Part shown: in pieces, positions 35,909 to 44,414 of the stretch
Layout of the letters: every line of letters starts with the position of its first letter
Numbering within the stretch: position 1 is the stretch's first letter
Assembly (NCBI GenBank): GCA_002007295.1
Contig: LNZM01000024.1
Coordinates: forward strand, 1-50,068
From: Candidatus Epulonipiscioides saccharophilum
GTDB taxonomy: Bacteria; Bacillota; Clostridia; Lachnospirales; Cellulosilyticaceae
Direction of reading: 5' to 3'
Length of the DNA: 50,068 nt
The notes under the pieces: model-generated
Database searches by the model: none
Told to the model about the DNA's origin: nothing
What the model saw: only the letters and a program-made list of their open reading frames with translations
Made by a program: the position numbers and the translations under genes

Positions 35909-38326
35909 ATGATAAAAAAGTTTATTTTTCTATTTACTTTTGCTACTTTATTTTATCAAACAGAAATAAAGTTATTTGCAGAAGAAGTAATACTGGAAGA
36001 CAAAGACGAATTAAAATGGATTGAACTGGAGGGTATATCGGGTGGCCGAATTAAATTTGACCCGAATACAGGGACAATCGTAGATGCTGAAGAAAGTATT
36101 ATATTTGCACATATTCCGTTTTCAATCAATGATATTTCAGTTAAGTCTATTGGTATAGCTGCGTTTAAGGATTGTAAAGATATGAGTAGTATTTCATTAC
36201 CAAACTCTATTGAAAATATTTGTGAGAGAGCATTTCAAGGTTGTAACAGTTTAAAAAATGTGATTATTCCAGAGGGTATAAAAGTTATGAATGGTGCTGT
36301 TTTTTATTTATGCGAAAATTTAGAAATGGTAGCTATTCCGAGTAGCGTAGAACATGCAGTGTTTAATATTTTTGAAGGATGTGAGAATTTAAAGACTGTA
36401 AAATATGGTAGTAATATAGAAAATTGGAATAACCTTAAAGTTATGGTATCCGATTATGTGAAGATAGAGTTGGCTGAAAGATGGTTTGAAGTACCCGAAG
36501 TTTATGGAGGAAAGCTAAAATTTAACGTTAATACGGGGACCATAGTAGAGGCGGAGAAAACAATTACTTATGCAAATATACCGACTTTTATTGAAGGGAT
36601 AGCGGTGTTGGCAATAGCGCCTGAATTATTTTATAACTTCAAAGAGTTAAGAGCCGTTTTTTTACCTAAAACAGTTTCTATCATACCAGTTAGTGCTTTC
36701 GAGCAGTGTTCGGCGTTAGCCTTAATTTTGCTACCAGAAAGTATAGAAAGTATAGAGAAAAAAGCATTTTGGGGATGTGCTAGTCTAGAGTATATTAAAC
36801 TTCCATCCAGTTTAAAAAGGATAGAAGATAGTGCATTTTTTGATTGTGACAATTTACCTTATATAAATATTCCAAAAAATGTTGAAAAAATCGGCGATTT
36901 TGTTTTTGGCGGATGTTATTTACTAGATACTGTTGTTATTCAAGGGGATCCGATGGATGTTGGTTATGACGCATTTATTTATTGTGATAAATTACAAACT
37001 ATTCATTTTAATGGCAGTTATCTTCAGTGGAATACATTAGAAATAAATATTCCAGAATCGACAGAAATTATATGTAATAACGATATTACTATGGCGGAGT
37101 TTTCGTATGAAAATATAGAAAATATTTCGACACAACAAGATGCAATTGCAGAATTAGAAAAAGCTTTATTAACAGTAAGTGAAACACAATTGAAAGATGC
37201 GAACAGCGTCAATGCGCTTGCTAGATTTGCGGAGGCATTAATTGCCGAAATTTCGAGCATTAGACTTGAAACAAATTCGGATAATATACTTTTTATTAAC
37301 TATGATACTTTGGCCAATTTACAGAATGTAGCAGAGGAGCTTTCAAATAAATTAAGTGATTGTATAAATAATTCCGGAATGGAATTAAGTAGAACATTAA
37401 GAAAAATTGTAAGAATTAATACAAATTCGAATGCTATAATAATAATAGATCCAAATATAGCAAACTCTAAAATTAATACATTGAGTGTTTCAATGAACGA
37501 TGATATGGCGATTAGCTTGGATACCAACGAGATAGTGACGGCGCGTGCTATAGAAATTTCTACACAGAAAACAGAGGATAATTATCAAATTGCATATACT
37601 GGAGGAGGAACACCGCTAACAATTTGTTTACCAAGTATAGAGGGTAATCCAAATTATCAAGCAATTATAGAGAACAATGCATTAATAGGGGGACGATATA
37701 ATCCGGCAACAAACATGTTAGAAGCGAAGACTTTACTGTCGGATGCTTCTTATTCTATTTTAGAAAACGTAAAATATTTTGCTGATATTGATCGAACCAG
37801 TGCACAAATGCAAGAAGCGATACAAGTTCTTTCATCTAAGGGAATAATTAATGGTAGAGAAGGAGATCTTTTTGAACCGGATATTCCGATATCGAGGGCA
37901 GAAGTAGCAACAATATTAGTAAGGATTTTATATGCGTATGACCCATTTGCTACGTCGCAGTATGCGGATATTTCTAACGATGACTGGTTTAAAGCGATTG
38001 CTGGATCGGCTCAAAGATTAGGTATAATGGTGGACTCAACCAATAATTTTAGAGGTAATGATTTAATTACTAGGTTGGAATTGACTTGTGCGATTAGCCA
38101 TGTATTGAAAACAAAGCAGACGTATTTAGAAGTGGATAATTTAGAAAAATATTTATCCGAATTTAGTGATTTAGAATTGATTAATACGATAAATTATTAT
38201 GATGTTGCTTTTGCTACAAGAGAGGATTTGGTATTAAGATATAATGATAGCTTTATGCCACTTGCTACAGTAACTAGAGGTGAGGCAGCTATACTTTTAA
38301 AGAAAATTTATGATAGAATTGGTTAA
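35909..38326 (+). CDS. Secreted BspA-like LRR protein with shared domain and SLH anchor (3)
   Basis: An 805-residue exported protein. Sec signal at 1-25. In place of internalin-type LRRs it has two blocks of BspA/LRR_5 repeats (~50-170 and ~195-375; for example SISLPNSIENICERAFQGC, YIKLPSSLKRIEDSAF). The shared domain (~400-615; GGRYNPATNMLEAK) and three SLH motifs (~620-805; ending TVTRGEAAILLKKIYDRIG) match proteins 1 and 2. AAAGGAG precedes the ATG. BspA-like repeats are known in adhesion of gut and oral bacteria. Confidence 0.88.
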   Translation: MIKKFIFLFTFATLFYQTEIKLFAEEVILEDKDELKWIELEGISGGRIKFDPNTGTIVDAEESIIFAHIPFSINDISVKSIGIAAFKDCKDMSSISLPNSIENICERAFQGCNSLKNVIIPEGIKVMNGAVFYLCENLEMVAIPSSVEHAVFNIFEGCENLKTVKYGSNIENWNNLKVMVSDYVKIELAERWFEVPEVYGGKLKFNVNTGTIVEAEKTITYANIPTFIEGIAVLAIAPELFYNFKELRAVFLPKTVSIIPVSAFEQCSALALILLPESIESIEKKAFWGCASLEYIKLPSSLKRIEDSAFFDCDNLPYINIPKNVEKIGDFVFGGCYLLDTVVIQGDPMDVGYDAFIYCDKLQTIHFNGSYLQWNTLEINIPESTEIICNNDITMAEFSYENIENISTQQDAIAELEKALLTVSETQLKDANSVNALARFAEALIAEISSIRLETNSDNILFINYDTLANLQNVAEELSNKLSDCINNSGMELSRTLRKIVRINTNSNAIIIIDPNIANSKINTLSVSMNDDMAISLDTNEIVTARAIEISTQKTEDNYQIAYTGGGTPLTICLPSIEGNPNYQAIIENNALIGGRYNPATNMLEAKTLLSDASYSILENVKYFADIDRTSAQMQEAIQVLSSKGIINGREGDLFEPDIPISRAEVATILVRILYAYDPFATSQYADISNDDWFKAIAGSAQRLGIMVDSTNNFRGNDLITRLELTCAISHVLKTKQTYLEVDNLEKYLSEFSDLELINTINYYDVAFATREDLVLRYNDSFMPLATVTRGEAAILLKKIYDRIG

Positions 38327-38352
38327 AAAAACGTAAAAAAAAGAGAGGAAAA

Positions 38353-40689
38353 GTGATTTTATTGTATATTGAAAATATTCTTGCCTGGATTGGTTATATT
38401 GGATTTATTTTAGGAGCAATAGGTATTATAAATCATATAATTACAAATAAAAAAATTAATATGAAAAAAGCTATAGAAGACAATTCGAATACAGAATATA
38501 TTACAAAAACAATTATGCAAACATCGATAAATGTAGATGCATTTACCGAGTCCAATAATACAATAATAGACGAAGGAAGCACAGAATTAGACGATGTGAC
38601 ATTATCAAATACGAATCAAGATTTTGAGTATTTACATAGTGTAGTGTTTCAGAATAGATATATTATAGACCGAGAAATGGGCGGAGGAGGGATGAGCCAT
38701 GTTTATTCGGCTAGAAGTACATCGTTAGGAAGCGAATGGTTGATCAAACATATTGAGCCAGAGTATCAAGCATTACTAAGAGAAGAAGATATTTTAAAGA
38801 AATTAAATCATACAAATTTACCGAAAATAGTGGATGTTTTTTATGACGCAACAGGAACGTATATAGTGCAGAGTTTTATAGACGGAATTTCTATGGATAA
38901 GGTTATAGCTTCAGACTTAGTGCTAGCACAATATCAAATACATGATTGGGCAAAGCAGTTAGCGGAAGTTTTGGATTATCTACATACATTAAAGCCATCA
39001 CCAATTATTCATAGAGATTTAAAGCCGGCAAATATAATAGTATCGCACAGTGATAAATTGGTTTTAATAGACTTTGGGATATCAAAAGAAGAATCAGCCA
39101 AGCAAGAGATTCACGCGGTATCTAAACATTATGCATCACCGGAGCAAAGTAAAAAGCAGAAAACAGATTTTAGGTCGGACATATATAGTTTCGGAGTTAT
39201 ATTCTTTGAGTTAGCAACCAAGAAGAAGCCAAATCGAACAAATCATATTTTATTAAAAGAAACTATATCGCAAGAGTTTGGGCATATAATATTAAAATGT
39301 TTAAAGGAAAATCCAGATGAAAGATATCAATCATCTAAAGACTTATTAACGGATTTAGAAAGAATTCAATCCTTACGAATAAGATTTGCACAAGCATTAG
39401 TAAAAAGAAAGTTTATTTTAATGATGTCAATAATTTTAGTCAGTGCGTCTGTAGTAAGCATATTTGCGGCAGAGCATCTAAAAGAGAAACAAAAATTTTC
39501 TTATATAGAGTTATCACCGGGTCTTTTAAAGATTAGTGAGCAACAGTCCAAAGAATTGGTTATATCTCAAGAGTTTGAAAATGGAGAAATAAAAAGAATT
39601 TCAGTAAAGGATATAGAATGGTTGCACGAAGACAATAATATAGCTAGAATAGATGGAGATTTAATTATAGGAATGAATGAGGGGAAGGTCAAATTTGAAG
39701 GTAGATACCGTGATAAAATCATATCAACCGAAATAGAGGTAGTTAAGGCTGTGGACGGAATGGTGGAAATATCCTTAAATTATGATCCAGCTTATCAGGT
39801 CAAAACAGAATACGGAAATGGAGTGAGAAATCATAAGGATGGATTAGATCCGAGCTTTGTTTCTCCTGAAAGCTTAATTCAAACGAATGATGGTAAAATT
39901 TTTGTGGTGGACGGGGGATTTTTGCGACAAATCTATAAAGATGAAGTCAGTACTTTGTTTTTAGAGCCGTATCACATAATACCAGATTTAATTAGAACAT
40001 TTGATAATCAAATATATATGTCCACTCGTTCGTGGACAGAAGTAAATGGACAAAATAGGGTAGGCTTAGCCAAAGTAAATTTAGAAGAAGAAAAAATAGA
40101 ATTGTTATATTCAATGAATCCGCTATATATGGATATTTTGGATTTTACATTTGATAATCAAGGGAATATATTTGTAATAATTAAAAATTTAATGCTAGAA
40201 ACTGTTGAAATTCATAAAATAGATTATGAAACAAGTGACATTTCAATTCTTACTTATGCCTATCCGGACACGGTCGCTATTGCTGTGGATAATAAAAATG
40301 TTATTCATATATCGAATGCGACAAAAGGTACGATAGAGAAGTTTGTGGATAATACTTGGATTTATGTAGCTGGTATAGAAAACAGTAAAAATTTTATTGA
40401 TGGTGCCGTAAGTCAGTTTTATAGACCACAAAAATTGGTGTTTTATGGAGAAGATCTTTATCTTATAGATTATAATGTAGTCCGTAAGATTGATATTCAT
40501 AATGATGTTGTTTTAGATGTCCTTACTTTGGCCGGTACTGTTTCGACCGATCCGAATGCCCAAACATTAGATGGAAGAGCTAGCGATATTATATTTGATG
40601 ACTCTGTACTTAGAGAAATTATTGTTAACGATGAGTATATCCTAATTTCTGATCCTAGCAACAGTGTTATTCGTAAAATTTATAAATAA
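38353..40689 (+). CDS. Membrane Ser/Thr protein kinase with extracellular propeller-like domain
   Basis: A 778-residue kinase starting at GTG 38353 after AGAGGA. An N-terminal hydrophobic helix (~5-30) precedes a Pkn2/Hanks kinase domain: glycine loop EMGGGGMSHVY (~107), catalytic Lys in LIKHI (~130), HRDLKPAN (~219), DFG in LIDFGIS (~239) and ASPEQ (~255). All catalytic residues are intact. A second membrane helix (~352-372) leads to an outside region: a short beta domain, then repeats resembling NHL/six-blade propellers (GKIFVVDGGFLRQIYKDEV, NVIHISNATKGTIEKF). It ends the T7SS unit, followed by a strong terminator. It would sense an outside ligand and phosphorylate FHA partners. Confidence 0.92.
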   Translation: MILLYIENILAWIGYIGFILGAIGIINHIITNKKINMKKAIEDNSNTEYITKTIMQTSINVDAFTESNNTIIDEGSTELDDVTLSNTNQDFEYLHSVVFQNRYIIDREMGGGGMSHVYSARSTSLGSEWLIKHIEPEYQALLREEDILKKLNHTNLPKIVDVFYDATGTYIVQSFIDGISMDKVIASDLVLAQYQIHDWAKQLAEVLDYLHTLKPSPIIHRDLKPANIIVSHSDKLVLIDFGISKEESAKQEIHAVSKHYASPEQSKKQKTDFRSDIYSFGVIFFELATKKKPNRTNHILLKETISQEFGHIILKCLKENPDERYQSSKDLLTDLERIQSLRIRFAQALVKRKFILMMSIILVSASVVSIFAAEHLKEKQKFSYIELSPGLLKISEQQSKELVISQEFENGEIKRISVKDIEWLHEDNNIARIDGDLIIGMNEGKVKFEGRYRDKIISTEIEVVKAVDGMVEISLNYDPAYQVKTEYGNGVRNHKDGLDPSFVSPESLIQTNDGKIFVVDGGFLRQIYKDEVSTLFLEPYHIIPDLIRTFDNQIYMSTRSWTEVNGQNRVGLAKVNLEEEKIELLYSMNPLYMDILDFTFDNQGNIFVIIKNLMLETVEIHKIDYETSDISILTYAYPDTVAIAVDNKNVIHISNATKGTIEKFVDNTWIYVAGIENSKNFIDGAVSQFYRPQKLVFYGEDLYLIDYNVVRKIDIHNDVVLDVLTLAGTVSTDPNAQTLDGRASDIIFDDSVLREIIVNDEYILISDPSNSVIRKIYK

Positions 40690-40709
40690 TTGTTTTAGTC
40701 AAATAATAA

Positions 40710-40750
40710 AAGGATGCATGTGATAGTTTAAGTGCATCCTTCTTTTTTAT
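40710..40750 (+). terminator. Terminator of the T7SS/kinase operon
   Basis: AAGGATGCA (40710-40718) pairs perfectly with TGCATCCTT (40733-40741), followed by CTTTTTT. It lies 21 bases after the kinase stop. Confidence 0.88.
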
Positions 40751-40821
40751 GTAAAAGTTGGTAATAATTTCGAAAGTTAATAAAAATTAAGCAAAGGATA
40801 GAAGTTACTAAAAATTGCCAC

Positions 40822-40851
40822 TTGTATTACGTAATGCACATATAGTATAAT
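40822..40851 (+). promoter_or_regulatory. Possible promoter upstream of the small toxin-like ORF
   Basis: TTGTAT (40822-40827), 18-base spacer, TATAAT (40846-40851). Confidence 0.4.
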
Positions 40852-40895
40852 AATTTTGTTATTATTTTTGGTGAGATGATAACAATCATTGCATA

Positions 40896-40932
40896 AAAAA
40901 GTAAGATCACCAAACGAAAAAACTTACTTTTT
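40896..40932. terminator. Hairpin with A/T flanks
   Basis: AAAAAGTAAG and CTTACTTTTT form a 10-bp stem around a 17-base loop. Its A5/T5 ends allow termination on either strand. Confidence 0.55.
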
Positions 40933-40960
40933 AAAAAACCACTCGCACGAAACGAGTGGT
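40932..40960 (-). terminator. Terminator of a possible antisense RNA
   Basis: ACCACTCG (40938-40945) pairs with CGAGTGGT (40953-40960). On the minus strand the stem is followed by six T, so a transcript running against the small ORF's leader would stop here. Confidence 0.55.
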
Positions 40961-41024
40961 GGTTGTGTGTTACCCACCTACGGCTATGGATTATTTTTTG
41001 GTCCATAAAAGGAGGTGACTATAA

Positions 41025-41105
41025 ATGAAATATTACCCATCTTTAATTTTATTTATGGCGTTTGCAATGTTTTTGCTAACAATATTAATATTATTCCAAA
41101 AATAA
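41025..41105 (+). CDS. Small hydrophobic peptide, candidate type I toxin
   Basis: A 26-residue ORF (MKYYPSLILFMAFAMF, then LLTILILFQK) preceded by a near-perfect AAAGGAGGTGA ribosome site 6 bases before ATG. Almost the whole peptide is one membrane helix with a terminal Lys. Its 5' leader and 3' UTR are full of stem-loops, and a minus-strand terminator lies in the leader. This is the arrangement of TxpA/BsrG/holin-like type I toxins, although I cannot assign a family by homology. Confidence 0.6.
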   Translation: MKYYPSLILFMAFAMFLLTILILFQK

Positions 41106-41172
41106 ATAACTTAAAATTTTATATAAGGGAGGGAAAACGTACAAAAATACGAAAATAATATTCAATTTATAG

Positions 41173-41280
41173 CCGGTCCAAAGTTGCAAAATGTGCAACT
41201 AATCGATAAAAACACTAAGGAGAACCTCGCCGTTCTCTAATAGGAAAGCATCTTCAATTACGAAGGTGCTTTCTTTTTTT
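41173..41280 (+). terminator. Structured 3' UTR and terminator of the small peptide mRNA
   Basis: Three hairpins follow in order: GTTGCA/TGCAAC (~41191), GAGAAC/GTTCTC (~41220) and GAAAGCATCTTC (41244-41255) with GAAGGTGCTTTC (41262-41273, one G-T) followed by seven T. The last is a strong terminator. Confidence 0.75.
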
Positions 41281-41357
41281 ATTTATCTATTTAAAGTATA
41301 ACCAAAAATAATAAGCTTTAAACACTTTTTGGAAATTTTTTTTGTTATAAGGCAAAA

Positions 41358-41393
41358 ATAGATGTAGCACCTACTATGCTACATCTATTAAAA
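41358..41393 (-). terminator. Terminator of the Cys-rich gene
   Basis: ATAGATGTAGCA (41358-41369) pairs perfectly over 12 bp with TGCTACATCTAT (41377-41388). On the minus strand it is followed by TTTTTG, 23 bases past the stop at 41412. Confidence 0.85.
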
Positions 41394-41411
41394 GTATTTT
41401 TTAGGGATTGT

Positions 41412-42524
41412 TTAGCTATACGATTTTGGTTCAACACATACACTAAGTGGCAAGATGCTTTGCTCGAGTAAATCACCTTCAACGAATTGCAAGCAGCTTT
41501 TTGTTTCGATACTTCCTGCAACAGTTGTAAACTTAGGTGGTACACAAAGCCCTTCGTGATTAAACTTATATTGAACAAAATAAACTACTTTGAAATATAA
41601 AGTAAGACCTATTGCCAAATGTTCATCGTCTCCACTAATTACTTTGGCTAAACCTTGTGCTGATATACCTTGTGTCAAAGCATTATTTGGCTCAAAAGTT
41701 TTGTACATAGCATCAGATGGTAAATATTTAAATGAATTCGCTCCATTAGCTATGGGCATAACACCATAGTCAGGAGAGCAGTTTTGGCAAGTGTCAGAAC
41801 CGACAAATCCTACATAGTTTACTATTGGTACAAGTTTATTACATCCGCCTGGATTCTCTGCTGCGAACGCAACACCGTATGGCGTATATAAGTCTATTAC
41901 TACGTTCGCCGGATTAGTTTTCTTATCATATCCGGGACATTTTTCTCCTGGAAGATATCTCAAAGTCATCATACCTTCTTTACATACTCTACAATTGTTA
42001 TCAATTACTTTTACAGCCAATGTTACGTCGATATCTCTTAGAGTTATTCTAGAAAGATTCGGATTGTTTTTAGCTGGCTTGATATCAGAGTATCTTGAAC
42101 TTTTTGGACATACGAAGTTAAAGTCTATATCAACTACTTGGGTTTGCAAGTGTGTTGCATTTTGCAAGTCTTTTACTGTTAACCCATCAAAGAGTAAATC
42201 TGTTGTTCTACTCATTGGTCCATCGCATGCATTAACAAAGTCTGCTAATTTTATTGTACGGCAAAGATTAAATCCACTTTCATCATATACTGCCGGTGCC
42301 ATCAATGTTAACATTTGTGGTTCACCTATAGGTGGGCAAAATCCTGCTTCTTCTATCGGACTTGGTATATCTGATACCGGTAAAGATGTTGATTGAGGAT
42401 GACAAATATTACATATGCTCGCATTACTAAAATGTTTGGTTGTCCCGTTTACTGTATTAATATTATCTGTCACTAATGCTCTGTTTAAATAATTACTGTT
42501 TACATTATTACATCCACAACTCAT
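41412..42524 (-). CDS. Cysteine-rich protein of unknown function
   Basis: A 370-residue protein with about 18 cysteines, several in pairs: SCGC at the N-terminus, CNIC, CRVC, CQNC. There is no signal peptide or membrane helix. The middle is a mixed beta region (ITLRDIDVTLAVKV, GLTLYFKVVYFVQYKF). AGGAGG lies 9 bases before the ATG. Cys-rich proteins with an N-terminal CGC motif, next to a divergent Gln-rich gene, are reminiscent of Clostridia spore-coat or exosporium components; that role is speculation. I do not recognise the family. Confidence 0.8.
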   Translation of the reverse strand: MSCGCNNVNSNYLNRALVTDNINTVNGTTKHFSNASICNICHPQSTSLPVSDIPSPIEEAGFCPPIGEPQMLTLMAPAVYDESGFNLCRTIKLADFVNACDGPMSRTTDLLFDGLTVKDLQNATHLQTQVVDIDFNFVCPKSSRYSDIKPAKNNPNLSRITLRDIDVTLAVKVIDNNCRVCKEGMMTLRYLPGEKCPGYDKKTNPANVVIDLYTPYGVAFAAENPGGCNKLVPIVNYVGFVGSDTCQNCSPDYGVMPIANGANSFKYLPSDAMYKTFEPNNALTQGISAQGLAKVISGDDEHLAIGLTLYFKVVYFVQYKFNHEGLCVPPKFTTVAGSIETKSCLQFVEGDLLEQSILPLSVCVEPKSYS

Positions 42525-42689
42525 AATTATTACCTCCTAGAAATATATATATTTTTTTTTAATGAATCGATGTCGAAATTTATAATTGCTACTTTACATT
42601 AATTAATATATGTATGGTCAAGTTTAAGGGTTACAAATGTAGTATATTTTTTTTTAAGATCAATATTATGTATTAAAGGAGATGATGGT

Positions 42690-44279
42690 ATGGTTTTTTT
42701 ATGTGAATCTGAAAATCTATTAACCAAGATAGAAAAAGTAAAACAAAATTTGATAGCTCAAGTATTTGGAGTTACTGGAATATCAAAAACTATCACTTTA
42801 ATAACTAACTGCTCAGATGACTTTTGTTCTATAACAGATGACTCAGGTACTATCCATACAATGGCTAAAAACCTAAAAGGCCAAATGATATATATCACTT
42901 GTAAAAATACAAACGTTAAGCGTACTTTACTCTTTGAAGAGTTGGATGGACAATTTATTTTTAGTAATTTTCATTTAATCTACTTAAATAAAATTTTATA
43001 TTTCTTTTATACTGCGTATGAACAAGCCACGGAAACTAAAACTTTATTACAACAAATAATAACTTTGCAACAACCATCCGTAGAAAGTATAGTAACAAAC
43101 TTTACAGCAAATGAATTTTCCTGTTTAGCAACAGCAGAAGCTATTTTTATATTGTTTCAATCCGAAGAAAATTCTCATGAAATTCAGTGTTTAACGTTAA
43201 CGGCTAACGAAATAAAATTGGAGCCTATAATATCTAGCGATCTGCCCATTTTAGAGTATACAGCCACGCTTATTAATAAGGATATTCATATAGTATATTT
43301 ACAAAATATGTATGGCCAAAATCAATTAATATATTCCGTAGGTGATCATGCTGTAGCCTTAGCCACGGCTCTTAGATTAGAAAACGTTACTTTATTAAAA
43401 TATCTTGATTGCTTGTGGATTAATTTTTTAGATAACGGTATATTATATACAGTTTTATCTGTGGATAATGGCCAAAGTTTTAGCTCGCCTGCTAAAAGTT
43501 CTATTCAGGGCAATTTATTTTTGGCTAGAATTACTTTCCAATCTGATTTACCTTTAGACGTTAATAATATTTTCTTTCAAGTAGGTACTTCTGTTCGTAT
43601 GGCCGTCATTTCTCATCTAGATACTATAGGCATTCACCCGGATTTACCCGAAAATGTAGAGTTAGAAATGTTTATGGAAGGTATGATGGTTAAAAATCAA
43701 CAACAAAATGCTGTTCTTAATCAACAAATTCAAATCTTAACTCAACAATTAGAACAATATCAAAAATTAGCTAAACAATCCAAATCTCCAGCTGTTTCTT
43801 CTCAACAAATGGCCCCTATGTCAGCACCATATCAACAATTGTCAACTCAACAAATGCAAGGTCCTGGTTTCGTCACTCCTCAGTATCAACAATCTTCGGC
43901 TAATAATCAAACTCAATATCAAACTCAAACTAAATATCAACCTCAATACCAACAACAATATCCGCCTCAATATCAACAAGAGCATATACAGGGTCCTGGC
44001 TTTATTAATCCTCAATTTAATTTGGGTGCTCCTTTAAATCACAAATCGGCTCCTTTTGTTAATGGCCCACAAGGTATTAGTTCACCTAATCAAGCGCCAC
44101 CTAGTATGCTAAAAAGTGCTCCTTTTGTTTTAGAGGAGGATCCCCCCTATAGTCAAAATGATTCTGATTCTCTTTATAATTATAGTTATAAAAAATCTTC
44201 TCCTATCCAAGAAGCTACAGAAGCCTTTATGCAAAATATGACAACTTTTGATGCTCCCATGGCTCCTCCAGTTATATAA
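42690..44279 (+). CDS. Propeller-like protein with Gln/Pro-rich tail, function unknown
   Basis: A 529-residue protein lacking a signal peptide. Residues ~1-320 are short repeating beta stretches, reminiscent of sialidase/YncE-like propeller blades (LYTVLSVDNGQSFSSPAKS). A coiled-coil-like Gln segment (~335-370) is followed by a low-complexity tail (~375-460; QYQPQYQQQYPPQYQQEH) and two KSAPFV motifs. AAAGGAG precedes the ATG. The final ~29 codons are duplicated just downstream. Divergent from the Cys-rich gene; both may be spore or surface components. Confidence 0.75.
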   Translation: MVFLCESENLLTKIEKVKQNLIAQVFGVTGISKTITLITNCSDDFCSITDDSGTIHTMAKNLKGQMIYITCKNTNVKRTLLFEELDGQFIFSNFHLIYLNKILYFFYTAYEQATETKTLLQQIITLQQPSVESIVTNFTANEFSCLATAEAIFILFQSEENSHEIQCLTLTANEIKLEPIISSDLPILEYTATLINKDIHIVYLQNMYGQNQLIYSVGDHAVALATALRLENVTLLKYLDCLWINFLDNGILYTVLSVDNGQSFSSPAKSSIQGNLFLARITFQSDLPLDVNNIFFQVGTSVRMAVISHLDTIGIHPDLPENVELEMFMEGMMVKNQQQNAVLNQQIQILTQQLEQYQKLAKQSKSPAVSSQQMAPMSAPYQQLSTQQMQGPGFVTPQYQQSSANNQTQYQTQTKYQPQYQQQYPPQYQQEHIQGPGFINPQFNLGAPLNHKSAPFVNGPQGISSPNQAPPSMLKSAPFVLEEDPPYSQNDSDSLYNYSYKKSSPIQEATEAFMQNMTTFDAPMAPPVI

Positions 44280-44367
44280 AAAATCTGCTCCTATCCAAGA
44301 AAATACAGAAAGCTTTATGCAAAATATGATAACTTTTAATGCACACATAGCTCTTCCGGTTATATAA
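44187..44367 (+). repeat. 88-bp tandem duplication of the gene 3' end
   Basis: TATAAAAAATCTTCTCC at 44187 recurs as TATAAAAAATCTGCTCC at 44275. The second copy keeps an open frame for KKSAPIQENTESFMQNMITF and the rest to a TAA at 44365-44367, against KKSSPIQEATEAFMQNMTTF in the gene. The copy is out of frame with the gene (period 88). Confidence 0.9.
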
Positions 44368-44372
44368 AATAT

Positions 44373-44405
44373 AAAAACCTCCATTAATTTCAGGAGGTTT
44401 TTTTC
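44373..44405. terminator. Bidirectional terminator
   Basis: AAAAACCTCC and GGAGGTTTTTTT form a stem with A/T tails, between the converging Q-rich gene and the permease gene. Confidence 0.88.
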
Positions 44406-44414
44406 TATGAATTT

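Noticed and set aside
31672-38326. LXG-type T7SS toxins
   Set aside because: The large proteins have Sec signals and SLH anchors, no LXG or toxin domain, so they are surface proteins rather than T7SS toxins.
41345-41578. Minus-strand 77-residue ORF
   Set aside because: Overlaps the Cys-rich gene in another frame and its terminator; no independent ribosome site.
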